Below are positions 1 through 9,108 of a DNA stretch of 64,000 nucleotides, in pieces. This DNA comes from an uncultured Chitinophagaceae bacterium (GTDB lineage Bacteria > Bacteroidota > Bacteroidia > Chitinophagales > Chitinophagaceae). Each line of letters starts with the position of its first letter. Position 1 is the stretch's first letter. Made by a program: the position numbers and the translations under genes. A model generated the notes under the pieces. The model was not told the DNA's origin. It saw nothing but the letters and a program-made list of their open reading frames with translations, and made no database searches. Where the stretch lies: positions 62,001 to 126,000 of the forward strand of contig CAITVK010000028.1 in the NCBI GenBank assembly GCA_903895845.1, given 5' to 3'.

Positions 1-8
1 AGAACAAT

Positions 9-1142
9 ATGGAACCTATACTAGAACAGTTGAGTGCATTGCAAAAGAAAGAGTCAACCTTTAGCGAAACGAGCAATAAGGCAAACTTGGGGGATGTGTT
101 TGTGGAGAGGCGATACGATAACTACAACGAATTTTATTTGTTTGCAGCCCACTTCAATACAATACCCAATTTGATAAGTGAGACTAATATTGATTGCAGG
201 AAGGCGAATAAATGGTTTTTATCACAGTATAGTTCGTTTGTCTCCGATTGTCATTTTACAAAACGTTACCTGTTAAGAACAAAGGTGACAGAACTGGATG
301 ACATCTTCTACATACTGTATGAGGACTTACTTGTTGACTTTCATACGAGTGGGGACAAGGTTCGCTTTTTGTTCAGACATACTGCTGTAAGTAAAATTGA
401 AGAGATCATTGCGGGCATTAAGAAATTTCAAAAGAGAGCGGAAGTTTATTTTGACCCCTCCATATCATTATTGATAAATAGCGGCAATGGTCTAACAAAA
501 AAGTCGTTGACAATTGCAAAGCCTAAATTGAGTATCGATGACAATTACAACAGTGACTTTAAATCTATTCACCAAATTATTCATAAAAGGCTTTCCAAAA
601 AGAATGATAAGGGGCTTGTCTTGTTGCACGGAAAGCCAGGGACTGGCAAAACATCTTATATCCGTTACCTGATAGCATCGCTTAAAAAGGAAGTTATTTT
701 CTTGCCACCCAATATGGCAACTTCAATTACCAACCCCGAACTTCTTACCTTTCTAATAGACAACCCTAATTCTATTTTTGTTATCGAAGATGCCGAAAAC
801 ATTATTGTCGATAGGGAGCAAAATGGCTATTCTCCAGTTTCTACCCTTTTAAATATATCCGATGGGCTTCTTTCTGATTGCTTGAACATACAAATCATCT
901 GTACTTTCAACACAGATATTTCAAAAGTTGATGCAGCTTTGTTGCGTAAAGGAAGAATGATTGCCCAATATGAGTTTAAGGAATTGGAAACAGTGAAGGC
1001 ACAAGCCCTTTCAAAGAAGTTGGGGTTTGATAGAATCATCACTAACCCAATGACGCTGACAGAAATATACAATCAGGAGGAGCAAGACTTTTCTCAACAA
1101 AAGAAAAAGAAGATGATAGGGTTTAATAGTGGAAGAGGGTAG
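9..1142 (+). CDS. AAA family ATPase, BCS1-like core
   Basis: A 377-residue protein with an unrecognised N-terminal region (about residues 1-190) and a C-terminal AAA ATPase core. Walker A is GKPGTGKT at residues 208-215, Walker B is IFVIED at 256-261, and an arginine-finger-like LLRKGRM follows. The overall pattern resembles the BCS1/AAA group rather than ABC-type ATPases. No membrane segment or signal peptide is visible, so it is probably cytoplasmic. The next genes (small basic protein, TIR/NDT-like protein) follow on the same strand with short gaps, suggesting one transcript. The ATG lies only 9 bases from the window edge, but the N-terminus looks natural. ATPase identity is certain; the substrate is unknown. 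A role in a defence cassette is inference from context. Confidence 0.85.
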   Translation: MEPILEQLSALQKKESTFSETSNKANLGDVFVERRYDNYNEFYLFAAHFNTIPNLISETNIDCRKANKWFLSQYSSFVSDCHFTKRYLLRTKVTELDDIFYILYEDLLVDFHTSGDKVRFLFRHTAVSKIEEIIAGIKKFQKRAEVYFDPSISLLINSGNGLTKKSLTIAKPKLSIDDNYNSDFKSIHQIIHKRLSKKNDKGLVLLHGKPGTGKTSYIRYLIASLKKEVIFLPPNMATSITNPELLTFLIDNPNSIFVIEDAENIIVDREQNGYSPVSTLLNISDGLLSDCLNIQIICTFNTDISKVDAALLRKGRMIAQYEFKELETVKAQALSKKLGFDRIITNPMTLTEIYNQEEQDFSQQKKKKMIGFNSGRG

Positions 1143-1225
1143 TATTTGTATTCTCAATTAGATTAATAATGAGAATGATGGTTTTTAAAGTGTATATTCG
1201 TTTTTTTAATAGAAAAAGAATTTAT

Positions 1226-1381
1226 ATGGCAGAGATAACATTAAAAAGAGCTAAAAGACGTGTGACATCTGTCCCTAAGTCAAAAATAAGAACTGCTGTT
1301 AAAAATGTATTTGCTAAATACAGGATTGCAGCAATCAAAACCGCCATACCCTCCATTAAAGTAGTTGAAAGCAACAATTAA
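1226..1381 (+). CDS. Small basic protein, 51 aa, unknown
   Basis: The product starts MAEITLKRAKRR and is rich in Lys/Arg, with no Cys, no membrane segment and no recognised domain. An upstream ATG at 1169 would add 19 residues; I prefer 1226 because the shorter form starts directly at the charged segment. The gene ends 9 bases before the next ATG, so it is probably co-transcribed with both neighbours. It could be a nucleic-acid-binding accessory or the small component of a toxin-type system. Both ideas are guesses from charge and position only. Confidence 0.55.
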   Translation: MAEITLKRAKRRVTSVPKSKIRTAVKNVFAKYRIAAIKTAIPSIKVVESNN

Positions 1382-1390
1382 AATAGCCTA

Positions 1391-2026
1391 ATGACTGGAA
1401 AGGATGGTTACAATGACAATGTATTTATTAACTGTCCTTTCGATGAAACATTCAAGCCATTGCTTTATGCCATAGTTTACACCGTTTATCGATGTGGTTT
1501 CTTCCCTTTAAGTGCCTTGAGTGATGATGATGGCACTGAAAATAGGCTCGATAAGATTTACAGAATAATAGCCAATTGTCGTTATGGTATCCACGACATA
1601 TCCAATACAAGTTCAAATAAAGAAGGATTGCCAAGATTTAATATGCCCTTTGAATTAGGATTGTTTTTTGGTGCAAAGAGATTTGGTGATAAAATACAAA
1701 ACAATAAAAAGGCACTTGTCTTCGAAAGAGAAAAATACCAATATCAAAAATACATCTCAGATATAAATGGAATAGATACCAAAGCGCACAATAATGAAGA
1801 AACCACTGTAATAAGAGAAACCAGGGATTGGCTGAAAACTGCTACAAGACGTACCACGATAGTTGGTAGTGAAATAATAATAGCAGAATACCTTGTGTTT
1901 AAGCAATTCCTTCCAGAGTTTGCAACGGAAGCTGGCTTTAATGTTGAGAATATTTTATTCAACGACTATTGTGAGATTGTTGAAGAAGCCATTAACGAAA
2001 GACTTGCACTAAGTAAGTTGCCTTAA
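1391..2026 (+). CDS. TIR/nucleoside 2-deoxyribosyltransferase-like protein
   Basis: A 211-residue soluble protein that starts with a Rossmann-like strand (VFINCPFD) and continues with an acidic SDDDGTENRLDKI block, a CRYGIHDIS segment and NMPFELGLFFGAKRFG. The arrangement D..S then ELG..xGA is what NDT-fold and TIR-like nucleotide-cleaving enzymes show around their catalytic Glu. I know the family as a common stand-alone bacterial protein without an assigned substrate. It is the third gene of a likely operon with the AAA ATPase. Its last 18 bases overlap the 3' end of the convergent WYL gene, so the two transcripts run into each other. An NAD- or nucleotide-hydrolysing effector role is inference. 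Confidence 0.7.
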   Translation: MTGKDGYNDNVFINCPFDETFKPLLYAIVYTVYRCGFFPLSALSDDDGTENRLDKIYRIIANCRYGIHDISNTSSNKEGLPRFNMPFELGLFFGAKRFGDKIQNNKKALVFEREKYQYQKYISDINGIDTKAHNNEETTVIRETRDWLKTATRRTTIVGSEIIIAEYLVFKQFLPEFATEAGFNVENILFNDYCEIVEEAINERLALSKLP

Positions 2027-3034
2027 CACCATTTCTGATTGTTCCTTGATAAATGCTTTCAAAGATTCAGGTGTAATCACTTTAACATCTGCCCCAAAAC
2101 TTAATATCAATTGCTTGAGTTCGTTATTGATACTTAGTTGTAGTGTCACTTGTAAACTTCCATCTTGCAACAATATATGTTGTTGTGTTTCGTGTATAGG
2201 TTTGGTAATGATATAAGGCGCTCGTTTGCCAGTAAATACCAGTTTTATCTCTTCCACAGGCGCATCTTCAAATCGGGTAACTCCAATGATGTTTTTGAAA
2301 TAAGTATTCGCATCAAATAATCCTTCCGCAGTTTGATAGGCTTTGTTTATAGCTTTAGGCTTCTTGATAAAACGATCCAAGGCCAAAGTAGAAATTGCTT
2401 TTCTAACCTCATCATACCCAAAGAGAAACCATCGGTTATTGTATTGTCTTAAATGATAAGGGTGTATTGTTTTTGTTTCTGCCTCTTGGTTAAAGGGTTG
2501 ATAGGTAATCTCTAAAACGTTTTGTTCAATGATCGCCTCGTACAAATCATCCACAAACTGGTATCCATCAGCCGTCTGTGTTTGCTGAAACCCTATTGCA
2601 TAAACTTCTTTGTTTCGGTGATATTTAATTTGTGTATGAAGTCTTTGCAAAATATCGGTCAATTCGTTATCCAAGTCTATTCCTTTTATCTGTTGCAACA
2701 GTTTCACAGCATCCACTAACTTACCAACTTCCCTTTTGGTTAGTGAGGCATCTAAGACTGAGAATTCAATATTGCTGTATCTGTAATATACTTGTTTCCC
2801 TTTTTTCCAGCGATTTAAAGCAAGTCTTGCATCTTCTAAGGCATCTTTTATATACTTCCAATCCTCATCAAAAGTTCGTGTACTGATTTGTTTGCCGCCA
2901 TCAAACTCTATGGCAATGGCTTCATTAAGGTCTAGTAGTATCATTTCCTTAGTGTAGTCTTTCATGTTATTCTGCAAACAGGCTTCTATAAATTTAATCC
3001 TAGACGCTCTTAGTTTTGTATGTATTATTTCCAT
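2009..3034 (-). CDS. WYL-domain transcriptional regulator
   Basis: A cytoplasmic regulator of 341 residues from the ATG at 3034; a TTG at 3061 in the same frame is a weaker start. The N-terminal third carries a winged-helix-like segment. The middle and C-terminal part matches the WYL/WCX architecture: ITYQPFNQEAETKTIHPYHLRQYNNRW is the typical WYL core (here read as separate pieces ITYQPF, IHPYHL and NNRWFLFGYD), followed by the LDRF turn. WYL regulators sense ligands such as nucleic acids and often control defence or DNA-damage genes. It faces the AAA/TIR-like operon tail to tail, so it may regulate that cassette or itself through the inverted repeats at 3074-3118. Confidence 0.85.
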   Translation of the reverse strand: MEIIHTKLRASRIKFIEACLQNNMKDYTKEMILLDLNEAIAIEFDGGKQISTRTFDEDWKYIKDALEDARLALNRWKKGKQVYYRYSNIEFSVLDASLTKREVGKLVDAVKLLQQIKGIDLDNELTDILQRLHTQIKYHRNKEVYAIGFQQTQTADGYQFVDDLYEAIIEQNVLEITYQPFNQEAETKTIHPYHLRQYNNRWFLFGYDEVRKAISTLALDRFIKKPKAINKAYQTAEGLFDANTYFKNIIGVTRFEDAPVEEIKLVFTGKRAPYIITKPIHETQQHILLQDGSLQVTLQLSINNELKQLILSFGADVKVITPESLKAFIKEQSEMVLRQLT

Positions 3035-3073
3035 TGAATTTCGTATTAAATTTCGGTGCAAGCTATACCATCT

Positions 3074-3118
3074 AGTCCATGAATGTCGGCATCTCGTTCA
3101 TGAATCCTTTCATGGACT
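3074..3118. promoter_or_regulatory. Inverted repeat upstream of the WYL gene (candidate operator)
   Basis: Two perfect 10-bp arms, AGTCCATGAA at 3074-3083 and TTCATGGACT at 3109-3118, enclose a 25-bp spacer that holds a third related copy, TTCATGAA (3096-3103). The site lies 40-84 bp upstream of the WYL start, where an autoregulatory operator is expected. It could instead act as a hairpin ending the MFS transcript that arrives from 3185. No transcript data are available to choose. Confidence 0.4.
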
Positions 3119-3184
3119 GCATGTTACTAAAGTTTGAATAGAAAGATGTTACTTGATAATGAAGTATCATTAGATTCGACATTC

Positions 3185-4420
3185 CTAATACTCCATCTCT
3201 TTCAACGCTGGTGCCTTAAACCAAGTGGTGGTTACCACCAGTAAAGTCATACAGCCACCAAACACTACGGATGGGATTACACCCAATAGCTTTGCTGCCA
3301 CACCACTTTCAAATTGTCCAAACTCGTTGCTGCTATTGATAAACATAGAGTTTACGCTCATCACCCGTCCGCGCATATTGTCGGGTGTTTTTAGTTGGAG
3401 GATAGTACCACGGATAACAACACTGATGCCATCGAGCAAACCACTGATAACCAATGCCGCAAAAGACAGCCAGAACATTTTGGAGAGGGCAAAGGTGATG
3501 ATGCAGATGCCGAAACCTGCTATGGCATACATTAGTTTCTTGCCTTGTCCGCCATTGATTGGGAAAAAAGTGAGGGTGATGATGATGGTTACAGAGCCAA
3601 TGTCCGAAGCAGCATTCAGCCAGCCATAACCCACAGGGCCGCATTTGAGAATATCTTGTGCAAACACCGGAATCATCGCTACTGCCCCACCAAAGAAAAC
3701 AGCAAACAGATCGAGCGATAAAGCACCAAGTAATTCTTTGGTCTTGAATACGAAGCGGACGCCCTCTTTCACGCTGTCCCATGTTTTCTTTTCAGTATTT
3801 AGATTTAATGCAGGTTTTTTGGGTAAGTTAAACAGCAGACAAAAGCCCACTGCTGCCAATGCTGCCACTACACTTAATGCACCCGTGTTTCCAAAACCTG
3901 CAATCAGGAAACCTGCACCGGCATGACCTATTACCGAAGCCGAAAGCCAGCAACCTTGGTTCCAGGTAATGGCATTTTGTAAAACTTCTTTGGGTACGGT
4001 GGTAGGAAGGATGGTATTGAAAACAGGGCTTACGAATGAACGCAAGATGCCTGTGAGAAATATAATAATATAGATGCAGAAAACGATAATGTGGCTGCTG
4101 AACATAGCAAAAGATACTTTGGACGAAAGGGCAATCAACGCCAGAACAGCCAAGAAGTAAAAGGCTACCCCACGAAGCATTAGTTTTCTTTTTTCGCTGA
4201 TGTCTATCACATGGCCCGCATATAGTGCCAAGGACAATGCAGGGATTACCTCACTTAAGCCAATCAATCCGATAGCAAATGGTTCGTGGGTTAATTCAAA
4301 AACCCACCAGCCAACCAGGGTGCCGAGCATTCTTAATGCCATGATAAAAGAGAATCTGCCAAAAAGAAAGTTCCGGAATTCTGGAAATTGTATTGCAGCG
4401 AAAGCTTTGTGTCTACTCAT
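3185..4420 (-). CDS. MFS transporter, EntS-like (MFS_3) group
   Basis: A 411-residue inner-membrane protein with about twelve hydrophobic segments. The N-terminus (FPEFRNFLFGRFSFIMALRM) and the loop AGHVIDISEKRKLM, which corresponds to MFS motif A, fit the EntS/MFS_3 group of proton-driven exporters. A TTG at 4447 extends the frame by 9 residues; I chose the ATG at 4420, which starts MSRHKAF. The gene stands alone between the WYL regulator and the GH5 gene. The substrate cannot be read from sequence; siderophore, drug or metabolite export are all possible. Confidence 0.85.
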   Translation of the reverse strand: MSRHKAFAAIQFPEFRNFLFGRFSFIMALRMLGTLVGWWVFELTHEPFAIGLIGLSEVIPALSLALYAGHVIDISEKRKLMLRGVAFYFLAVLALIALSSKVSFAMFSSHIIVFCIYIIIFLTGILRSFVSPVFNTILPTTVPKEVLQNAITWNQGCWLSASVIGHAGAGFLIAGFGNTGALSVVAALAAVGFCLLFNLPKKPALNLNTEKKTWDSVKEGVRFVFKTKELLGALSLDLFAVFFGGAVAMIPVFAQDILKCGPVGYGWLNAASDIGSVTIIITLTFFPINGGQGKKLMYAIAGFGICIITFALSKMFWLSFAALVISGLLDGISVVIRGTILQLKTPDNMRGRVMSVNSMFINSSNEFGQFESGVAAKLLGVIPSVVFGGCMTLLVVTTTWFKAPALKEMEY

Positions 4421-4504
4421 TAATAAAGTTGTGTGTGATGGGTACAAAAGTATTGCTGTACTACTTACAATAAAGCACCTTTAAAGGTTGGGGGAAAACT
4501 CTTT

Positions 4505-5602
4505 TTATTCCTTGTTTTTACGTTCAAGCCAGAGTCTTATTTCTTTCATTATCTTCTCGTTGCGGATAACGATGCTAAATTTCTGATCATAATCCCATAA
4601 CAGAAGAGGAATGCTTAGTTCATCCATCACAGCTGTAATATCTTCCAGATAGTTGCGGCGATACTTTTCATCTGCCTCATTTATCACGCCCGCTTCGGTG
4701 CATATCAAAGGCATATTTCTTTTTTTGCACTCTTCTGCAATGCGACGAAGCCTGACGGTAATATATTCCTTGGTTCCTTCTGCCGGGTATTTTGCATAGT
4801 CTTGTTCTATGTCGGTACCATTGTATGCCTTATCCAAGGTTGGCATTCTTCTTTTCTCATACGGGTAGGGTATATTGGTAACATAAGTATGATCTTTTAC
4901 CCATTCCGCCCCTTGATGCGTAAAAATATAAGGTTCATAAAAGTGGATAGTATAAAGAATTTTGTCGTCATCAATTTTTCCTAGGTCCAATAATTCGTCG
5001 GCATTGTTGTAGTTGGTCCCCCCTATTATATAATACCTGTCTTTTTCTTCCCAGCGTAATCCTTTTACAATATAATTAATATCTTCTTTCCAGGCAGACC
5101 GTTCTTCGGTAGGTTCATTGTATAGTTCGAAGAATAAAGACTGATACCCCATGCCGCGAAACTTATTCTGCATCTGTTTCCACATCCACATAATCCGATC
5201 CCTTTCTGTGTAACGGTTATCGCTGCCGTAATATATTTTACCATAGTGATAGGTAATGATTAATGTTAGCCCTAGTTTTTCGCAGGTATTGTACGCATCG
5301 CCTAGTTTGTCGAGCAAGGCAACCTGAAAATTGGATGAGTTTGGTTGTAGGTACATATCAAAAGCAACAGGCAATCGAACACTTTTGAAACCAGCATTTT
5401 TGATAGCAGTAAGTTTGCGTGTAATATCAGTCTTCAATAAGTCGTCCGCTTGCTCCCAAGTATGTTCCAATAGCGATAAGTTGACTCCAGCACCCATATT
5501 TGGGGGTATCTGTGCCACCTTGTATTTTTTGTTGAAGCAGTTATCCACACTGTTAGCAAAAAGTGGGTGTGCTATGATAGAAAATAGGACTATTAATATC
5601 AT
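4505..5602 (-). CDS. Glycoside hydrolase family 5 (cellulase-type), secreted
   Basis: A GH5 (beta/alpha)8 hydrolase. The acid/base Glu sits in FFELYNEPTEE and the nucleophile Glu in LICTEAGVIN; an early GAGVNLS strand and the VRLPVAF segment carry the usual GH5 Arg. The chosen ATG at 5602 starts a hydrophobic signal (MILIVLFSIIAHPLFA), but that signal lacks a positive n-region. A GTG at 5629 or an ATG at 5665 would add Lys/Arg residues and are real alternatives. It is divergent from the exopolysaccharide operon, so a role in trimming the polymer made there (as endoglucanases do in cellulose export) is likely but inferred. Confidence 0.82.
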   Translation of the reverse strand: MILIVLFSIIAHPLFANSVDNCFNKKYKVAQIPPNMGAGVNLSLLEHTWEQADDLLKTDITRKLTAIKNAGFKSVRLPVAFDMYLQPNSSNFQVALLDKLGDAYNTCEKLGLTLIITYHYGKIYYGSDNRYTERDRIMWMWKQMQNKFRGMGYQSLFFELYNEPTEERSAWKEDINYIVKGLRWEEKDRYYIIGGTNYNNADELLDLGKIDDDKILYTIHFYEPYIFTHQGAEWVKDHTYVTNIPYPYEKRRMPTLDKAYNGTDIEQDYAKYPAEGTKEYITVRLRRIAEECKKRNMPLICTEAGVINEADEKYRRNYLEDITAVMDELSIPLLLWDYDQKFSIVIRNEKIMKEIRLWLERKNKE

Positions 5603-5663
5603 ATTTGTATGAATTACATCTAATTTCACAAAAAAATTTGAATTTGTTTCTTTAACCCGTGTC

Positions 5664-7043
5664 ATGCTAAGTGATTTAAAGTTCTCTTTTGTAAATATAG
5701 ACCAAGAAAGTCTATCCAATGAACTTGGGGCTAAAGTAAAATATTATGCCAATGTTATACACTGGACGTTAATATATTCTTTGCCGCTGTTTTGGTTGTT
5801 GGATTATTCTTTTTTGTCAACAGACTGGCTGCCACTTTTCGGTACCAGGATTGTCTTGGCAATTCTGTGTCATAGCATTTATTTGTACGGCGGGATGCCA
5901 AAGAATAATTGGGATACGGAAGTTTTGATGTCTTTTGTTATAGGGCTCAATACTGTTTTTTACGCTGTGGTTTGTTCTGTAATATCCGTCTCGTCGGTGT
6001 TGCCTTACTTCTTGATGTTTTCAGTGTACTTTTTGTTACTGAATATTTCTATTTTCTGGAAACCCGTTTATTCCATCATTCAGTGTGGGGTAGCCTATTT
6101 TCTGATTATTGTGATTTTTAGGGTTATTAACCGGTATGATGGATATGCAGTGCTTATTTCTAATGGAGGAGGACTCTTTTTTGTGATTTCTTCTTTTTCT
6201 TGTCTCATTGGGTTTAACCGTTATCAGTTGGCAAAGAGAGAAGTAGCCAAGAATGTAATGATCGAAATGGCAAATAATAGACAGATTGATCAGTATGAAA
6301 AAATAGTTGACCAGCAGAAGCAGATAAACGAAGCAAATAGAAAGTTGACAAAATTGAGCCAGTACAGGTACGATACCTTGAACATGGTTCTGCACGATTT
6401 TAGAAACTTCACAGGGTCAATTCAGATGTCATTAGACCTGTTAGGGCAAACAAATAGCAATCTGACTGAAGAGCAGAAAGAGATTTTAGGATATATTGGT
6501 GTAGGAAATGATAAACTTAAATATCTATCCGAAAAACTTTCATCGTCTGCTATTTCAGATGCAGAGAAGATAGACTACAACTACACTCAGATTGATTTGA
6601 ATAGAAAGGTCGAACAGACTGTGATTGATTTGTCGGATGCGGCAACAATGAAACAGATTAACCTGCAACTGAATATCGATCCTTCTTCGATGATCATCTT
6701 TCTGGATGAGATATTCCTGGATCAGGTTTTAGCTAAGTTGTTATCTAATATTATCAGGTATGCTAGTAGTGGAACTATTGTTAGTGTGCACTTGCATAAA
6801 ACAGAGACTAAGGCAATTATAGACATCGCGAATAAAGGGAAATTGTTGGGGCGTCAGAGGTTGGACGAGTTGTTTAGTGAAATTGAAAATAAGAAGGATT
6901 CTTCTACGAATTCTTATTCTGATAATACTTCCGGGTTTGCAGTATCAAAAACGTTGGCAGAGCAAATGGGGGGTAAATTAACCTACAACAGTGATGAAAG
7001 TACGGGAAACTTTTATCGTCTGGAGTTTAATATTTATAAATAA
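5664..7043 (+). CDS. Membrane sensor histidine kinase, orphan
   Basis: A 459-residue kinase with about six N-terminal membrane segments (residues 35-190), a short coiled-coil (DQYEKIVDQQKQINEANRK), an H-box VLHDFRNFTGSIQMSL, an N-box LAKLLSNIIRYA and a degenerate G-box near GFAVSKTLAEQMGG. No receiver domain and no response-regulator gene is adjacent. It ends directly at the ATG of the BcsB-like gene (TAA then ATG, no gap), so its translation is coupled to polysaccharide synthesis genes and it probably regulates them. The ATG overlaps a possible start of the divergent GH5 gene (CATG shared at 5663-5665). Confidence 0.85.
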   Translation: MLSDLKFSFVNIDQESLSNELGAKVKYYANVIHWTLIYSLPLFWLLDYSFLSTDWLPLFGTRIVLAILCHSIYLYGGMPKNNWDTEVLMSFVIGLNTVFYAVVCSVISVSSVLPYFLMFSVYFLLLNISIFWKPVYSIIQCGVAYFLIIVIFRVINRYDGYAVLISNGGGLFFVISSFSCLIGFNRYQLAKREVAKNVMIEMANNRQIDQYEKIVDQQKQINEANRKLTKLSQYRYDTLNMVLHDFRNFTGSIQMSLDLLGQTNSNLTEEQKEILGYIGVGNDKLKYLSEKLSSSAISDAEKIDYNYTQIDLNRKVEQTVIDLSDAATMKQINLQLNIDPSSMIIFLDEIFLDQVLAKLLSNIIRYASSGTIVSVHLHKTETKAIIDIANKGKLLGRQRLDELFSEIENKKDSSTNSYSDNTSGFAVSKTLAEQMGGKLTYNSDESTGNFYRLEFNIYK

Positions 7044-9086
7044 ATGAAAATGAAATTCAAATTTATTTTATTGGTTGCCCTTGTGCTGGGTGCGATTGGT
7101 GTGAATGCACAATCTATTCGATCTTTCGAGTCAATGGGGTATGAAGATGCAGCTATCACTGGTATAAACGGTTCATTAACCTATTTCATTAAGGTTAAAC
7201 CAGATGATGATGTAAACAAAAGTCGTCTCATTCTTAATTTCTCAGCATCACAGGTGCTTAATCCTAATTCCTCATTTATAGTTGTAAGTATAAAGGATTT
7301 GCCTGTATATACCCAGCGGATTAGTGTTTCTCCTACTGATACTTTATTTAGAATAGAGGTCCCTTTAAATCAGAGTGAAGTGCAGCCGGATGGAAGGTAC
7401 ATCAAAGTAAAAATCTCTGCTAGTATGAGTATTCATGAGGAGCAGTGTAGAGATATTGACAACATCTGTTTATGGGTAAGTGTTAAGAACAGTTCATATG
7501 TAAATGTGGTGAGTCAGGATATTGTAGGGTATCAACGTAGCTTGAAAGAGTGGATACAAGAGTTTACCTCTGTTTACACGCCTGCTGTGGCAGACCTGAA
7601 TGATATGACTTCGGGAGGTGTTTTATACACTATCCTAAAACAAGCTACTCAAAAAGAAATTTATACAGGCGTTTATACATCTTCCGATTCACTTCCTTAT
7701 GGTGTAGTTACAGGGGTTGCAGAGAAGCTTCCTTATTCTGTACGTCAGGTAATCCCTTCAATGGGTAAAGGACAAGGATTGATTTCCCTTGCCCGGGTAA
7801 ATACGGGGTTGGGACTAAGAACAATTATGGTAGTAACTGGTGCAGATGTGGAAGGATATAAAAAAGCCATCAATGCATTAACAAGTAATAAAAGGCTGAA
7901 CAGTACTTTCTCGGAAAAGATGTTGATTGATGAAGCCGTACCTAGTTACGCAAATATTGAAAACAAATCTCCATTAATAACTAGCTTGGAAAGTTTAGGT
8001 GCTACGCCATCATTGATGGAGGGAATAGGTTCCCTGAAAAGTAAGTACATCTTTTCATTGACTGAATTCAATGCAATCCCAACTAAGTTGACTTTCCACC
8101 TGGAAAGCTATTTCTCTAATCTTAGACAAGACGACAGAGGATTCATCAATGTTTATTTGAATCAGAACTTGGTATATAGTTCCAACCTCGTAAATAGAAC
8201 TAGTTTTATTGAGGATATTGATTTGAAACCATATATGCTGAGCAAATTCAACACGCTGGAAGTTGAGTTTAGATTCCACCCTTATACAAAAGCTTGTGAA
8301 AGTGGCTTTAGTAGCTTCTTTGCCTTTACAAACGTGAAGACGTCGACCTTAACATTTGTTGGTGAACAAGAAAATAAGTTCTATAGCTTCTTCAACTTCC
8401 CTGCTGAGTTCAGAAAAGTGCCGACTAAGATTGTAGTTTCTCCAATGTTGTATAATTCAAACATTATATCATCCATCGGTGAATTGTTTTATCAGCTAAA
8501 CGCACCATTCAATCCAAATTATAGTAGGATAATTGTGCCGCCACTTGTTTCCGCAGATAAGACCACTATGGATGATTTAAAAGGGTTCAACGTAATTGCA
8601 CTATTGAATAAGAATGATAAGTTTGTTGACAACTTTAAACAGTTGCCTGTAAACTTCAAGAAGGATTTTCAATTGTACAAAGATGACCAAGGTAAGTTGA
8701 CCTACGAAATAAATGATTTCTCCAATAGTGGTCTGGCAGAGATTTTTAAAGAACGGGGTAGTACTGTTTTGATGGTTACCTCATTGGGTGGAGACAGCGC
8801 AAACAAATCTGCTTTTGAGAGTGTGGTAAAGAACTTTAGTACTCAGTTAACAGAGATAGAAAGTAATGTTTGTATAGCAAATAGTGGTGGTAAGAGTAAT
8901 TACTTCTTCAAGCTTCCAGAAGACAATGACTTGGTAACTTATCGCGGTGAAACAAACGGCTTCCAGGTATTCTATGAGAAGTATAAATGGATATTATTAG
9001 GTCTGTTATTGGTTTTAGTATTGTTAGCATTCTTGTTTGTTCGTAACAAGGTTAAGGAATCTCAGGAAACATTTAAGGAACTTTAA
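7044..9086 (+). CDS. BcsB-like cellulose/exopolysaccharide synthase regulatory subunit
   Basis: A 680-residue periplasmic protein with a signal peptide (MKMKFKFILLVALVLGAIGVNA, cleaved before QS) and one C-terminal anchor (WILLGLLLVLVLLAFLF) with a short basic tail. The jelly-roll-like start and the CRDIDNICLWVSVKNSSYV segment match BcsB, which guides the emerging glucan through the periplasm and holds the synthase. It is directly followed by the glycosyltransferase, as bcsB and bcsA are neighbours in other bacteria. Sequence divergence means the polymer need not be cellulose. Confidence 0.78.
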   Translation: MKMKFKFILLVALVLGAIGVNAQSIRSFESMGYEDAAITGINGSLTYFIKVKPDDDVNKSRLILNFSASQVLNPNSSFIVVSIKDLPVYTQRISVSPTDTLFRIEVPLNQSEVQPDGRYIKVKISASMSIHEEQCRDIDNICLWVSVKNSSYVNVVSQDIVGYQRSLKEWIQEFTSVYTPAVADLNDMTSGGVLYTILKQATQKEIYTGVYTSSDSLPYGVVTGVAEKLPYSVRQVIPSMGKGQGLISLARVNTGLGLRTIMVVTGADVEGYKKAINALTSNKRLNSTFSEKMLIDEAVPSYANIENKSPLITSLESLGATPSLMEGIGSLKSKYIFSLTEFNAIPTKLTFHLESYFSNLRQDDRGFINVYLNQNLVYSSNLVNRTSFIEDIDLKPYMLSKFNTLEVEFRFHPYTKACESGFSSFFAFTNVKTSTLTFVGEQENKFYSFFNFPAEFRKVPTKIVVSPMLYNSNIISSIGELFYQLNAPFNPNYSRIIVPPLVSADKTTMDDLKGFNVIALLNKNDKFVDNFKQLPVNFKKDFQLYKDDQGKLTYEINDFSNSGLAEIFKERGSTVLMVTSLGGDSANKSAFESVVKNFSTQLTEIESNVCIANSGGKSNYFFKLPEDNDLVTYRGETNGFQVFYEKYKWILLGLLLVLVLLAFLFVRNKVKESQETFKEL

Positions 9087-9108
9087 GTTGCCTTAATCAA
9101 AAAGAAAT

